The notes beneath the pieces are model-generated. The model was given only the letters and a program-made list of their open reading frames with translations, did no database searches and had not been told where the DNA came from. DNA of 64,000 bases from Gammaproteobacteria bacterium. Its GTDB lineage: Bacteria > Pseudomonadota > Gammaproteobacteria > SZUA-152. This document shows positions 14,910-23,433 of the stretch, one piece after another. The stretch spans positions 56,875 to 120,874 of the forward strand of contig JAOUJW010000013.1 of the NCBI GenBank assembly GCA_029882975.1, written 5' to 3'. Each line of letters begins with the position of its first letter. Position 1 is the first letter of the stretch. The translations under genes were made by a program, and so were the position numbers.

Positions 14910-16726
14910 GCCCGTTTTCGTGTCCGGATCAAAAAAGGCATGGATATGGTAAAGGTAGAGCCGATACCGTGGATGCTGCTCACCAATATTTCTCCGCCCA
15001 TGCTGCGACACAGTTTCTGACTTAAACACAAGCCAAGACCGGTCCCTTCAATCTTACCGACGTCATCAGTCCGGACAAACTCATCAAAAATACTTTCCAC
15101 GTCGTCAGGTCTTATACCGACGCCTGTATCTTTAACAGTGACGGTGTAACAGCCCCCCTCCGGTTCGCCGGCCACCTCGATTTCCACTTCACCGTTTTTG
15201 GTGAATTTACAGGCGTTGCCACAGACATTAAGCAGGATCTGATAAAGACGCTGACGGTCCGCATGGACAACAAAGTCCGCCGGTATAATCACCTTCAATC
15301 GGTTACCGTTTTTCTCTGCCATTGGACGAACCGTGTCCGTTACATCCCGGATCAATTCTTGTAAATTGAATTTGTTGACAATAATCTCCAATTTACCCGA
15401 ATTGATTTTAGAGATATCAAGAATTTCATTTATCACAGAGAGCAAGTGTTTTGCCGAACGAATAACCCTGCCCAAATCTTTGGAAGCGCTCTCCTTCTCC
15501 AATGTACCGCTGTCATTTTCTTCCTGTAAAAATTCAGAATATCCAATAATGGCGTTTAGAGGTGTGCGCAATTCATGGCTCATATTGGCGAGAAACAAAT
15601 TTTTAGTGCGGTTTTCGGCCAAAGCGATATCTCGGGCACGCTCCACTTCCGCATTTCTTTTTTCTGTGGTTACGTCAATGAGAATTCCATGTACAAACCC
15701 CTGCTCCAGCCGACTCTCCACGTTGACTATTTGTCGCAGCCAAATGAGGTCTCCATCCTTTTTGTGAACACGATACTCAAAAGATGTCATTGCAGGGTTA
15801 GCTGGGTTTTCGGCAAAGCGACTCAACAACACCAGGTCATCCTTGTACGCAATACTTTTCATGAATCCCGGTAACTTCCACTCCTCCATGGAATAACCCA
15901 TCAGTTTTTCCGCTTCTTTATTAATGAAGTTAATACAAAACGGTTGTCGAAACGCTTCAAATATGACCACATTAAGATTATTCAGCAAAGTGGATAGTCG
16001 CGCCGCTTTTTGTTCAATCTCCGTTTGTTTTTCCGTTAACAAGCGCGTGGAACTTTCCAGGGACGCCCCTAACTCATTGTAGGCTTGGGCCAATTCATCC
16101 AACTCGTCTTTCTCGCCAGCCACTGGTATTCGATAGTCGTATCTACCCTCTTGCAAGGCCTGCGCACCACTTTGCAACAAGGTAATTCGGTTTATTACGT
16201 ACATACCGACTAAACCAGTCGCCATAATGGACAACAGAATTTCGACTAAAGCTATTAAGGTATTTTGCCACTTGGCGGTGGCGGACAATTTGACAATATC
16301 CGTCACAGAAAAACCGGCTTGAAGTAAACCGAAGTTCTGGCCTTGTAGTTTAATCTCGATCTGAGTATCGTAAACCCCGTCTTGCTCTGCTTGAGCGAAA
16401 GACCAATCCTGATGAAACTCCCCGGGCGTGTCCCCCACGTGACTGACCAGCCTGTTGCGACGATCATACACCAGCGCGTACTTAACATTGGATTGTTTGG
16501 ACAGTAGCTGGAGGTTTTCGTGTATCAGAGCGCGGTCCATAGAGGTCAAACCGCCCACCAACAAGCTACTCATTAGAGTAACTTCATCATTTACGGTTTG
16601 TTCAAACAGTTCCGCATGTGTGGAGCTCAACAGACGCACACTGTTATACACCAGAATGGATAACATCAGTACTTCAATGAGCACAATGCCCAGGAGCAAT
16701 TTCAGCGTTAAACCGGACCACTTCAT
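14906..16726 (-). CDS. Membrane sensor histidine kinase with HAMP and PAS domains
   Basis: About 606 aa from ATG 16724-16726; in-frame alternatives are ATG 16762 and TTG 16792. Order: TM1 (LTLKLLLGIVLIEVLMLSILVY), a periplasmic sensor region of roughly 120 residues, TM2, HAMP (ITLLQSGAQALQEGRYDYRIPV), a coiled linker, a PAS domain (NLNVVIFEAFRQPFCINFINKEAEKLMGYS), HisKA with the phospho-acceptor His in NMSHELRTPLNAIIGYSEFL, and HATPase (NVCGNACKFTKNG, DTGVGIRPDD, GTGLGLCLS). It has no receiver domain. It lies directly after the PhnD-like binding protein, its likely ligand input. No response regulator is adjacent. Its TAG stop lies inside the MITE terminus. Confidence 0.92.
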   Translation of the reverse strand: MKWSGLTLKLLLGIVLIEVLMLSILVYNSVRLLSSTHAELFEQTVNDEVTLMSSLLVGGLTSMDRALIHENLQLLSKQSNVKYALVYDRRNRLVSHVGDTPGEFHQDWSFAQAEQDGVYDTQIEIKLQGQNFGLLQAGFSVTDIVKLSATAKWQNTLIALVEILLSIMATGLVGMYVINRITLLQSGAQALQEGRYDYRIPVAGEKDELDELAQAYNELGASLESSTRLLTEKQTEIEQKAARLSTLLNNLNVVIFEAFRQPFCINFINKEAEKLMGYSMEEWKLPGFMKSIAYKDDLVLLSRFAENPANPAMTSFEYRVHKKDGDLIWLRQIVNVESRLEQGFVHGILIDVTTEKRNAEVERARDIALAENRTKNLFLANMSHELRTPLNAIIGYSEFLQEENDSGTLEKESASKDLGRVIRSAKHLLSVINEILDISKINSGKLEIIVNKFNLQELIRDVTDTVRPMAEKNGNRLKVIIPADFVVHADRQRLYQILLNVCGNACKFTKNGEVEIEVAGEPEGGCYTVTVKDTGVGIRPDDVESIFDEFVRTDDVGKIEGTGLGLCLSQKLCRSMGGEILVSSIHGIGSTFTISMPFLIRTRKRA

Positions 16727-16747
16727 TACTTTAATGTTGTCAATAGT

Positions 16748-16774
16748 AACAAACCGCGCCATGCGCGGTTTGTT
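16748..16774 (-). promoter_or_regulatory. Perfect 12-bp hairpin between binding-protein and kinase genes
   Basis: AACAAACCGCGC (16748-16759) and GCGCGGTTTGTT (16763-16774) pair exactly around a 3-base loop. Read on the minus strand it is not followed by T, so it is not a simple terminator. It spans an in-frame ATG of the kinase and could lower kinase translation relative to the binding protein or protect the upstream mRNA end. Confidence 0.6.
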
Positions 16775-16804
16775 ATAATCCCTTGGCAACAACCCCGCCT
16801 CATT

Positions 16805-17659
16805 TCAGTTCCGCAACTTAAAGGTTGTCTGATCCAAGGCCTCTAGGGCTATAGGTATCAAAGCGTCAAAATCTTGAGTTTTTGCCGATTGAAATCCGGG
16901 AAAACGAATCTTTTTTAACGTCTGCCGACCCTCTTCAGTGTCTTTAATATCAACAAACGACTTAGCGAGTTTATCTCGCAACGATTGCGGTAAGTCCCGG
17001 GATGCAAGAATAGCGATACCCGGAAATTCAGCTGATACCGCAATTTGTCGCAATTTATTTTCTGTTGCCAATTTCAGATGAAACTTCCCGACAATAGCCG
17101 CATCGACATCTCCACCCGCAACCGCTCGCAAAGCGGCATTGTGGCTTTTATAAGCCACATACCTGGGAGTATTTTCCTCTACAAGCCCTTGCTCTTTGAG
17201 CAGGTGCTTACCAATAACCACCAAAAAGGCTTCTTTGGGACCGTGGGCAATACGTTTCCCAGCCAAATTGGCCAAACCTTTCAAACGGCTTGATTCAGAC
17301 ACGATGATATGAGCGGAGAGATTATGCGAGGCTGCCAATAATTGATAGTGCCCGTCTTCCATACTGAGGGGCACAAAATGAGGAGCCGTGTACACAATAT
17401 CATATTCATGATTAATGGTACGTTTGAGGTATTCGGGAAAGTTTGGCGCAGATTCCAATACAATCACCTGCCCGGTGTTATGTTCCAAATACTCGCGTAG
17501 CGGTGTAAAACGTTTTACCAAGGCCACAGGTGACAGAAACGGTAAGATGCTAAATACTATTTCTTTCGATTCAATTTTTTGACTGGGTACTGCAATTGCG
17601 GAAGTACTAACAGATAAAACAAGAACACCCCATATTTGCAAAAGCCTTTTCAAAACCAT
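16805..17659 (-). CDS. PhnD-like periplasmic substrate-binding protein
   Basis: 284 aa, signal peptide (ending STSAIA). It shows the phosphate/phosphonate-binding family pattern: FSILPFLSPVALVKRFTPLREYLEHNTGQ, a central YDIVYTAPHFVPLSMEDGHYQLLA, LAGKRIAHGPKEAFLVVIGKHLL, and AALRAVAGGDVDAAIVG. Such proteins bind phosphonates, phosphite or other small anions and serve ABC importers, but no permease or ATPase gene is near. Instead a sensor kinase follows after 12 bases or more, so I infer a sensory binding protein that presents its ligand to the kinase's periplasmic domain. The ligand is unknown. Confidence 0.88.
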   Translation of the reverse strand: MVLKRLLQIWGVLVLSVSTSAIAVPSQKIESKEIVFSILPFLSPVALVKRFTPLREYLEHNTGQVIVLESAPNFPEYLKRTINHEYDIVYTAPHFVPLSMEDGHYQLLAASHNLSAHIIVSESSRLKGLANLAGKRIAHGPKEAFLVVIGKHLLKEQGLVEENTPRYVAYKSHNAALRAVAGGDVDAAIVGKFHLKLATENKLRQIAVSAEFPGIAILASRDLPQSLRDKLAKSFVDIKDTEEGRQTLKKIRFPGFQSAKTQDFDALIPIALEALDQTTFKLRN

Positions 17660-17812
17660 CTTCCTCAGTTTTCACGTGGCACTGCAAATATATATCGGCG
17701 CAACCCTGTAATATTTAACTACAAAATGTAGCAGATTAACTTCACCTTAAGGAATACTTAATCACCGCCTATGAGAGGAGTTCCCTTTCTATATAAATCG
17801 TTGAAAAAAGAC

Positions 17813-17845
17813 ACAAAAAAAGCCGGGCGTTGAAAACGCCCGGCT
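17813..17845 (-). terminator. Rho-independent terminator of the beta-propeller cytochrome gene
   Basis: An 11-bp perfect stem AGCCGGGCGTT (17821-17831) / AACGCCCGGCT (17835-17845), followed on the minus strand by eight T, 16 bp after the stop of the 17862-20633 gene. Confidence 0.93.
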
Positions 17846-17861
17846 ATAGATATCGATACGT

Positions 17862-20633
17862 TTAGAGCGTTTCGTCGCGATCAAAAACACCGTTTTCGTT
17901 GCGATCCAAAGCCAAACGCACACCGGAACCCACTGGAGCACAGGTGTAGGTCACTTCGTCACCGGTTTTTCCAGCAGCCTGCTTACGCAAGTCAGCATCG
18001 CTGATCAATACCGCTTTGGCATTACTCTGGAACAAGCCATTACCCACATACAAGTAACCTCGATTCGCACTTTGATGAGCAACCAGCTCACACTCGCCCG
18101 CTTCCGCACGTGCAACCAACAAATCTATACGAACATTGGCCGCCACACTACCGACAGTTGTCAGAGTTGCTTGTTGACCTACGATAGGAGCCAGATTGGA
18201 CGGAAATGCCATGATGAAATCTTCCACTTCACGACGTTGTGCGTCACCCAAAGCACGGTCTTTGGAAAAACCGCCGGGATTGCCCGGATCATTGATTCCG
18301 TTTGTACCTTTCTCACGGAAGATAAACGCTTTACGCAAATGAAAATCAAACACAGACGGGTTGCTGCCATCGTGGTTGAATCCAAATCCGCGAATCTGGT
18401 CGCCCATGTGCGGATTGGGGGAACCGGTATTAATATTGGGAATCAACTCAGGAGTTTGAGCAAAGCCGAACATACCCACTTTCTGGTACATATTACGCAA
18501 GTGCGGTACTTTGAAAATCTGCGGAACGATGCGGCCGGCGTTGTAGAAACCGCTGGTACCAAAGAAGCCGGGGCGGTCTACATTATGCTCAGCATTACCT
18601 TGAGGATTCAGAGTATGACACTCTTCACAAGTGAAAAACGTATCGCTTTTTTCACCTACAAAGCGTTCGTAACCCGCCTGCTGTGATGCGGTCATGGAAT
18701 TATCCAAGTTACGAATAGGATTGGGCGGATACATGATTTGCAACGCAAAATCGGTATAAGCCTGCATTTCTTCTGCAGTCAGCATAGCATTACGCCCCAC
18801 CAGACCGACGAATGCCGGATTGAATTCCTTGAAGGCTTTATCTTCGTTGTAGGTACCGGAGTCCGGCTGTGCGGTTTCTTCTTCATCGCCGGCGGTGCGA
18901 TCACCACGCCAGTGCATAGGACCGTGGTTGGCCATACCGCGCAGGCTTTGTGTAGTCATGGGGCCTTTTAAAGCACGGAAAGTTTCAGGAATATCAGGAC
19001 GACCGATTCTTGCCGGACGGTTTCTCCAAGGACCGGGAATAGGCGCAGAAACACCATCAGGATTACCCAGATCCCAAGCCAGCTGATCCATATCACCGAA
19101 CACGTGACAGGTGCTACAAGAGGAATCACCGGCACTGGAAGTATAAGCCGCATCGTAAAGGAACTTACGACCTGTAACCACACTGGCGGGCTCCGGGTTG
19201 TACATAGTGACGTGACTGGTTTCAGTCTTAGTGGTCGTACTCACCACTGAAATACCGTTATCAAAACGGGTTGCCACATAGAGGCGTTGATTTTGTTGAT
19301 CCAAAATCAAACCACTGGGCCCACCGGCAGACAGGTTGATTTGACGTTTGGTATTGGGAATGAAAGTATCGCTTTCCAATTCGGAAGTTTTGTACATACC
19401 CACTTTAGCAGAACCAAAAGCCGCTACAAACAAGGTCCCGCCATCATCGGTAATCGCCATACCCATGGGTTGAGCCAGGCTCTTGGCATTTACAGACTCG
19501 GGGTAGTCACAGCAAACACTGTAATCAATGTGTTTGTTCAAGTGACGGGGTAATACGGCACCGTCTTTCAATACGGTAATGCGGTTTTCGGAAAAGTGAC
19601 CTCGTACCGTCTCCACGTTGTGGAACTCACCGTGGCCTTCAAAACGCACTTCGTTACGCGCTTCGGTATTGGCAACATAAACTGCACCGTTAACAGGATT
19701 TACAATCATATTAAATAAGATGGTACCTACACCGGCGAAAGCACCCGCATCACCGGCTACTTGAACCGGAGGATTAGCCGTAGCATCGATAACAAAAACG
19801 TCTTTATCCGGCAGGTTCAGCTTCACCAGTTCATCCCAGGCTTTACCGGTTTCATCCACCCAGTCAGTCCCGTTGTATTTAACGATAATACCGGCATTGG
19901 GTTGTACTTCGCCTGCTGAGTCGGTGCGCGGACCGGGCAAACCGCCCAGAGCAGTGACGCGACCTTCCCACAGACTGGTGGTTTGGTTGCCGGTTTTAAA
20001 ACCGGCTGCATAGACTCGTTTGCCATCGGGAGTTACCGCTAATGCGCGTGGTGTATCGGCGAATAAGGTAATTATGGTTTTGGGAGTACCTTTGAACGCG
20101 TCTCCCAGGTTATTGGCATCGAACACCCAAACGTCCGCACGACCAATACCGGGGGTGCGATATTCGGGATCGTTAAGAGAGTTTTGTCCGCGGTGTGCTG
20201 TGGTGATATAGGCTTGATCGCGGTTAACGCCGGCGAAAACGATATCACGCGGCTCATCACCCACCAACAGGGTTCGCGCCACCCGTTCTTTACCATCGGT
20301 CAAATCGACGATACTGACGCTGTCCGACACATGATTGACAACCCAAGCTTCGCTGTCATTACGCAAAACAACCGCTACAGGCTCAAGACCCACGGGGATG
20401 GATTTTTTAAAACTTAGGCCGGCGTCAGTAACGCGAAAAACTTCGATCGCATTATTGGGTGTGTTTACGCTGACCAGAAGAGCACTATCGGAAGTCAACG
20501 CCAAGGGACGTACCTGACCGGACTCAAACAGGGTAAAGTCTTTTTCAGTTGCTGCAATTACAGAACTTGCAAACATTAACTGAGAAAGAATCAAACACGC
20601 TGTTAATTTACGCATTTTGTTCAAATATTTCAT
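17862..20633 (-). CDS. Beta-propeller (YVTN-type) dihaem cytochrome c
   Basis: 923 aa, exported (signal peptide ending SSVIAA). Residues about 35-480 are propeller repeats (GLEPVAVVLRNDSEAWVVNHVSDSVSIVDL, TPRALAVTPDGKRVYAAGF, PMGMAITDDGGTLFVAAFG, PSGLILDQQNQRLYVATRF). The second half carries two c-type haem sites, CSTCH at about 506-510 and CEECH at about 670-674, in a region resembling dihaem peroxidase/MauG-type proteins (MTTQSLRGMANHGPMHWRGDR; FKVPHLRNMYQKVGMFG). The C-terminus ends in DRNENGVFDRDETL, an EF-hand-like Ca2+ loop. It is probably a periplasmic or surface redox enzyme; the substrate is unknown. A monocistronic unit with a strong terminator. Confidence 0.88.
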   Translation of the reverse strand: MKYLNKMRKLTACLILSQLMFASSVIAATEKDFTLFESGQVRPLALTSDSALLVSVNTPNNAIEVFRVTDAGLSFKKSIPVGLEPVAVVLRNDSEAWVVNHVSDSVSIVDLTDGKERVARTLLVGDEPRDIVFAGVNRDQAYITTAHRGQNSLNDPEYRTPGIGRADVWVFDANNLGDAFKGTPKTIITLFADTPRALAVTPDGKRVYAAGFKTGNQTTSLWEGRVTALGGLPGPRTDSAGEVQPNAGIIVKYNGTDWVDETGKAWDELVKLNLPDKDVFVIDATANPPVQVAGDAGAFAGVGTILFNMIVNPVNGAVYVANTEARNEVRFEGHGEFHNVETVRGHFSENRITVLKDGAVLPRHLNKHIDYSVCCDYPESVNAKSLAQPMGMAITDDGGTLFVAAFGSAKVGMYKTSELESDTFIPNTKRQINLSAGGPSGLILDQQNQRLYVATRFDNGISVVSTTTKTETSHVTMYNPEPASVVTGRKFLYDAAYTSSAGDSSCSTCHVFGDMDQLAWDLGNPDGVSAPIPGPWRNRPARIGRPDIPETFRALKGPMTTQSLRGMANHGPMHWRGDRTAGDEEETAQPDSGTYNEDKAFKEFNPAFVGLVGRNAMLTAEEMQAYTDFALQIMYPPNPIRNLDNSMTASQQAGYERFVGEKSDTFFTCEECHTLNPQGNAEHNVDRPGFFGTSGFYNAGRIVPQIFKVPHLRNMYQKVGMFGFAQTPELIPNINTGSPNPHMGDQIRGFGFNHDGSNPSVFDFHLRKAFIFREKGTNGINDPGNPGGFSKDRALGDAQRREVEDFIMAFPSNLAPIVGQQATLTTVGSVAANVRIDLLVARAEAGECELVAHQSANRGYLYVGNGLFQSNAKAVLISDADLRKQAAGKTGDEVTYTCAPVGSGVRLALDRNENGVFDRDETL

Positions 20634-21045
20634 TACGGATACTTCCTTCCTACTAATTAAACAACAAAATTCCTGCTACCGGACTAGTGATAGCTCAGTT
20701 ATAACTATGGCAATGCGCTCTACCGCATTCACATTGTGCTGCATTTCAGTAACCAGAGAATTGAAGCTTGGAAGACCACTACTACAGCAAGTGTTGCACT
20801 TGCCGGTCCCTTGCCCTCGTAGAATAGCGTTCGTTGTCCCTGTCTTGCCAGTTCCGGACTTACAGAACAAGCCGGTACCAAACCCTAAACTAATACTCTA
20901 AATTTTGACTAATTTTATAATAATTTTCGCTCGCTGTTTAACGCGCGAGCGCGACCATAACAAATCTATATTAGCTTGGGAAGTAAATCAGTATTCATAT
21001 ATTACAACAGTATATCAGCCTGATCGAATATTATTCGTCTATATA
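20634..21045. other. Intergenic region, 412 bp
   Basis: Long leader of the beta-propeller cytochrome gene on the minus strand. A GC-rich inverted repeat CGCTCGC (20928-20934) / GCGAGCG (20945-20951) lies near the end of the upstream 21046-21489 gene but lacks a T run in that direction. A minus-strand frame at about 20676-20880 encodes a Gly/Thr/Cys-rich peptide (SGTGKTGTTNAILRGQGTGK); it starts only with TTG and I do not accept it as a gene. Confidence 0.4.
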
Positions 21046-21489
21046 TTAATCAGGAGTCACAACGTTTTCCGGCTTATAAAAACGAAACCGAGTGACCCAG
21101 TACAAACCAATAATCACATCGACGGTGCCACAAAACTGTGGCCACCAAAGCGGCGCACCGCTATTCACAAACCAATGGTTGTGAAATACGTCGTAAATAC
21201 CATGGGTGACACAAGCGAGTGCCAGCAACAAACTGTAGCCCATTCGTGGTTGTTTCAGCGCCACAAGCGGTATCAAAATAAACCCGCCACCGGCCACGAC
21301 TTCATTTATAAATGCGGGAATATCCCCGGCTAGCAGCGCAAACATGCAATAGAAAATTGGAAACGAAATCAAGACCAGCACGTAGGGTAACTTGGCATTT
21401 TCCCTGCCACTGATTCTAAAGAGCACAATAATTGCAACGGCTGTTACGAATCCAAAAAACAAGGCCAATGCATTCACTTTATCTACCAT
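21046..21489 (-). CDS. Small integral membrane protein (DUF6010-like)
   Basis: 147 aa with about four to five hydrophobic segments (ALALFFGFVTAVAIIVLF, YVLVLISFPIFYCMFALLAG, GGGFILIPLVAL, YSLLLALACVTHGIYDVFH). The conserved-looking HGIYDVFHNHWF stretch and the terminal WWPQFCGTVDVIIGLYWVTR resemble a family of small uncharacterised membrane proteins; I give the DUF6010 label tentatively. It starts 16 bp after the MarR gene, so it is probably co-transcribed with and controlled by that repressor. Function unknown. Confidence 0.75.
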   Translation of the reverse strand: MVDKVNALALFFGFVTAVAIIVLFRISGRENAKLPYVLVLISFPIFYCMFALLAGDIPAFINEVVAGGGFILIPLVALKQPRMGYSLLLALACVTHGIYDVFHNHWFVNSGAPLWWPQFCGTVDVIIGLYWVTRFRFYKPENVVTPD

Positions 21490-21505
21490 GTCCTTATCTT
21501 ATATG

Positions 21506-21937
21506 TTAAGCACGAATCTTTCTGAGCATTTGGGCAAGCTGCTGCAGTTCTTCGTACCCCAATTTATCGCCAAACAAACTCTGCATAACTCCACTATAAA
21601 CCGGCCACATGGCTTGGATAGTCTGTTCACCTTTATGAGTAATTTTGACTCGATTACCGCGTCCGTCTTCTTCACAAGCCTGACGGGAAAGCAAATCTTT
21701 GGCTTCGAGACGATCCAGCAAGCGAGACAAATTGTGCTTATTCAATAAAACCTTTGCGCCAATCTCGTACTGGCGTAAACCATTGTGGCTGTCACGACTC
21801 AATTCCAACAACACGTCATACCAGTCCAAGGGCGGCAACTGCTTTTGCTTCAGCGCTTTCTCCACAGCATCCAGCAAAACCCGGTTAGCCCTGTGCAGTT
21901 CGATCCACGCACTCATGGTGACATCGTTTACGACCAT
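21506..21937 (-). CDS. MarR-family transcriptional regulator
   Basis: 143-aa winged-helix protein: LDWYDVLLELSRDSHNGLRQYEIGAKVLLNKHNLSRLLDRLEAKDLL (helix-turn-helix) and RQACEEDGRGNRVKITHKG (wing). The start ATG 21935-21937 has GAGG ten bases upstream; a second ATG at 21916 is possible. A single Cys at the base of the wing could be redox-sensitive, but that is speculation. It diverges from rhodanese-pirin-nitroreductase, with two palindromes between them that are likely its operators, so I infer autoregulation and repression of that set. Confidence 0.9.
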   Translation of the reverse strand: MVVNDVTMSAWIELHRANRVLLDAVEKALKQKQLPPLDWYDVLLELSRDSHNGLRQYEIGAKVLLNKHNLSRLLDRLEAKDLLSRQACEEDGRGNRVKITHKGEQTIQAMWPVYSGVMQSLFGDKLGYEELQQLAQMLRKIRA

Positions 21938-21958
21938 ATATGCTTACCTCACTTTATA

Positions 21959-22005
21959 GTTGCATTTGCAACCAGTATAGCCTAGAGTCATATTAGTTGC
22001 AACTA
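21959..22005. promoter_or_regulatory. Two palindromic operator candidates in the divergent MarR promoter region
   Basis: GTTGCA-TT-TGCAAC at 21959-21972 and the perfect palindrome TAGTTGCAACTA at 21994-22005, whose centres are 34 bp apart. Both share GTTGCA/TGCAAC half-sites. A MarR dimer bound at each would cover both promoters. Confidence 0.7.
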
Positions 22006-22044
22006 CAACCAGTTTATCATTCACTTTTGATATGGAGAAAATTA

Positions 22045-22389
22045 ATGAAAACAATATCGCGAGAGCAAATCCAAGCCCGCCTGGCACAACAGCATGCAAC
22101 AGTCATAGTGGAAGCGCTGCCTCCCCGCTATTACCAGGACGGCCATTTACCAGGGGCAATCAATATTCCGCATGATGAAGTTGAGTCCAAAGCGGCGACA
22201 TTGGTACCGAACAAAGACAGTTTTGTTGTGGTTTACTGTGCCAACACGCCCTGTCCCAACTCCAAAATTGCTGCGCATACCTTTACCAAACTGGGTTATC
22301 AACAGGTCTACGAATATGTGGAAGGTAAGCAGGATTGGGCCGAGGCCGGCTTCGAATTGGAAGTCACCGCCATGACGAAAGCTGAATAG
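22045..22389 (+). CDS. Single-domain rhodanese-like protein
   Basis: 114-aa rhodanese fold: VIVEALPPRYYQDGHLPGAINIPHDEV, the active-site loop VVYCANTPCPNSKIAA with catalytic Cys in YCANTPC, and YVEGKQDWAEAGFELE. It would transfer sulfane sulfur to a thiol acceptor, or act as a redox/persulfide carrier. The start ATG is chosen for the GGAG six to ten bases before it. It is the first gene of a set of three with pirin and nitroreductase, opposite the MarR gene. The pairing points to defence against electrophiles, quinones or reactive sulfur. Confidence 0.9.
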   Translation: MKTISREQIQARLAQQHATVIVEALPPRYYQDGHLPGAINIPHDEVESKAATLVPNKDSFVVVYCANTPCPNSKIAAHTFTKLGYQQVYEYVEGKQDWAEAGFELEVTAMTKAE

Positions 22390-22446
22390 GAGAGAAAGGG
22401 AGAAAGGGAGAAGGGGGAATGAAATGGATACTCCTCTCTTTCTCCC

Positions 22447-22471
22447 AATTGTTGCTCATTTGAGAACAATT
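22447..22471. promoter_or_regulatory. Near-perfect 25-bp palindrome upstream of pirin
   Basis: AATTGTT-G-CTCA-TT-TGAG-AACAATT: 11-bp arms interrupted by a single unpaired G. It lies about 80 bp before the pirin ATG and does not share the GTTGCA half-site, so it suggests a second regulator or an internal promoter for pirin. A purine-rich GAGAAAGG run (22390-22420) and CTCTTTCTCCC (about 22435-22446) just before it can also pair. Confidence 0.5.
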
Positions 22472-22548
22472 ATTTGTAAAATACTATATTTATTCTTTTT
22501 TAAACACCTATATACTTTCACTACTCAGATTTAACTCAAGGAGAGGTC

Positions 22549-23397
22549 ATGAGCGATAGTGTGCGATTCATCCCTGCTTTAACGGTGCCCGAAGGTGCCG
22601 GTGTCACGGTACACCGAACCATAGGCACACCCAGCTTGCGTAATTACGATCCATTTATGTTACTGGATCATTTTTGCAGTGATGATCCTGAGGACTATAT
22701 TGCCGGATTTCCTTCCCACCCGCATCGAGGCTTCAATACCTTCACCTATATGATAGATGGTGATATGGAACATAAAGACAGCATGGGTAACACGGGCAAT
22801 CTTGGCCCGGGCGGAGCCCAATGGATGAAAGCGGCCAGTGGTGTGATCCATTCTGAAATGCCCAAGCAGGAAAACGGTTTGATGCGCGGCTTTCAGTTGT
22901 GGATCAATTTACCGGCGGCGAACAAAATGGATGACCCCGGCTACCAGGAATACAAAGCGGACGCTTTTCCGGTGGTGAGCAGCGATGATCACAAAGTCAA
23001 AGTACTCATTGGCGAGTTTGCCGGTAGTACCAGCCCGATTCAGGATGATATTAGCAACGTCTCCTATTTAGACATAGAGCTGCCTCCCAACAAGACCTTT
23101 CAACATCAGTTACCGTTGGAAAACAATTCTTTCTTCTATGTTTTCGAAGGGACCGTCACCGTCGCCGGTAAACATGCCGCCAATACCTTGGTGACCTTGG
23201 CTGATGGTGAAGTTCAAGTAAAATCCGGTGACGAGGGAGCACGCTTGGTGCTGATCAGCGGCAAGCCCATCAATGAACCCATTGTGCAATACGGGCCGTT
23301 CGTGATGAACACCACAGAAGAGATTCACCAAGCCATGCGTGATTTTCAAAGTAATAATTTTGTACGTAATCGTGCCTGGGTAAATCGTAAAAGCTAA
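22549..23397 (+). CDS. Pirin family protein
   Basis: 282-aa double-cupin protein. The N-terminal pirin motif is present: HPHRGFNTFTYMIDGDMEHKDSMGNTGNLGPGGAQWMKAASGVIHSEMP with the metal-binding His/His/His/Glu pattern, then the C-terminal cupin (FFYVFEGTVTVAGKH, GARLVLISGKPINEPIVQYGPFVMNT). Bacterial pirins bind Fe or Ni, and some have quercetinase activity; others act as stress-linked regulators. AAGGAGAGG precedes the ATG. It sits between rhodanese and nitroreductase, a common stress grouping under MarR control. Confidence 0.93.
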   Translation: MSDSVRFIPALTVPEGAGVTVHRTIGTPSLRNYDPFMLLDHFCSDDPEDYIAGFPSHPHRGFNTFTYMIDGDMEHKDSMGNTGNLGPGGAQWMKAASGVIHSEMPKQENGLMRGFQLWINLPAANKMDDPGYQEYKADAFPVVSSDDHKVKVLIGEFAGSTSPIQDDISNVSYLDIELPPNKTFQHQLPLENNSFFYVFEGTVTVAGKHAANTLVTLADGEVQVKSGDEGARLVLISGKPINEPIVQYGPFVMNTTEEIHQAMRDFQSNNFVRNRAWVNRKS

Positions 23398-23433
23398 GGC
23401 AACAAAGTAGAACCATTTAACACAGGAAGTAAT

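Noticed and set aside
20676..20880. Gly/Thr/Cys-rich minus-strand frame (possible small peptide)
   Set aside because: Only a TTG start, no ribosome site, and it lies in the leader of the propeller-cytochrome gene. A peptide precursor cannot be excluded but is not supported.
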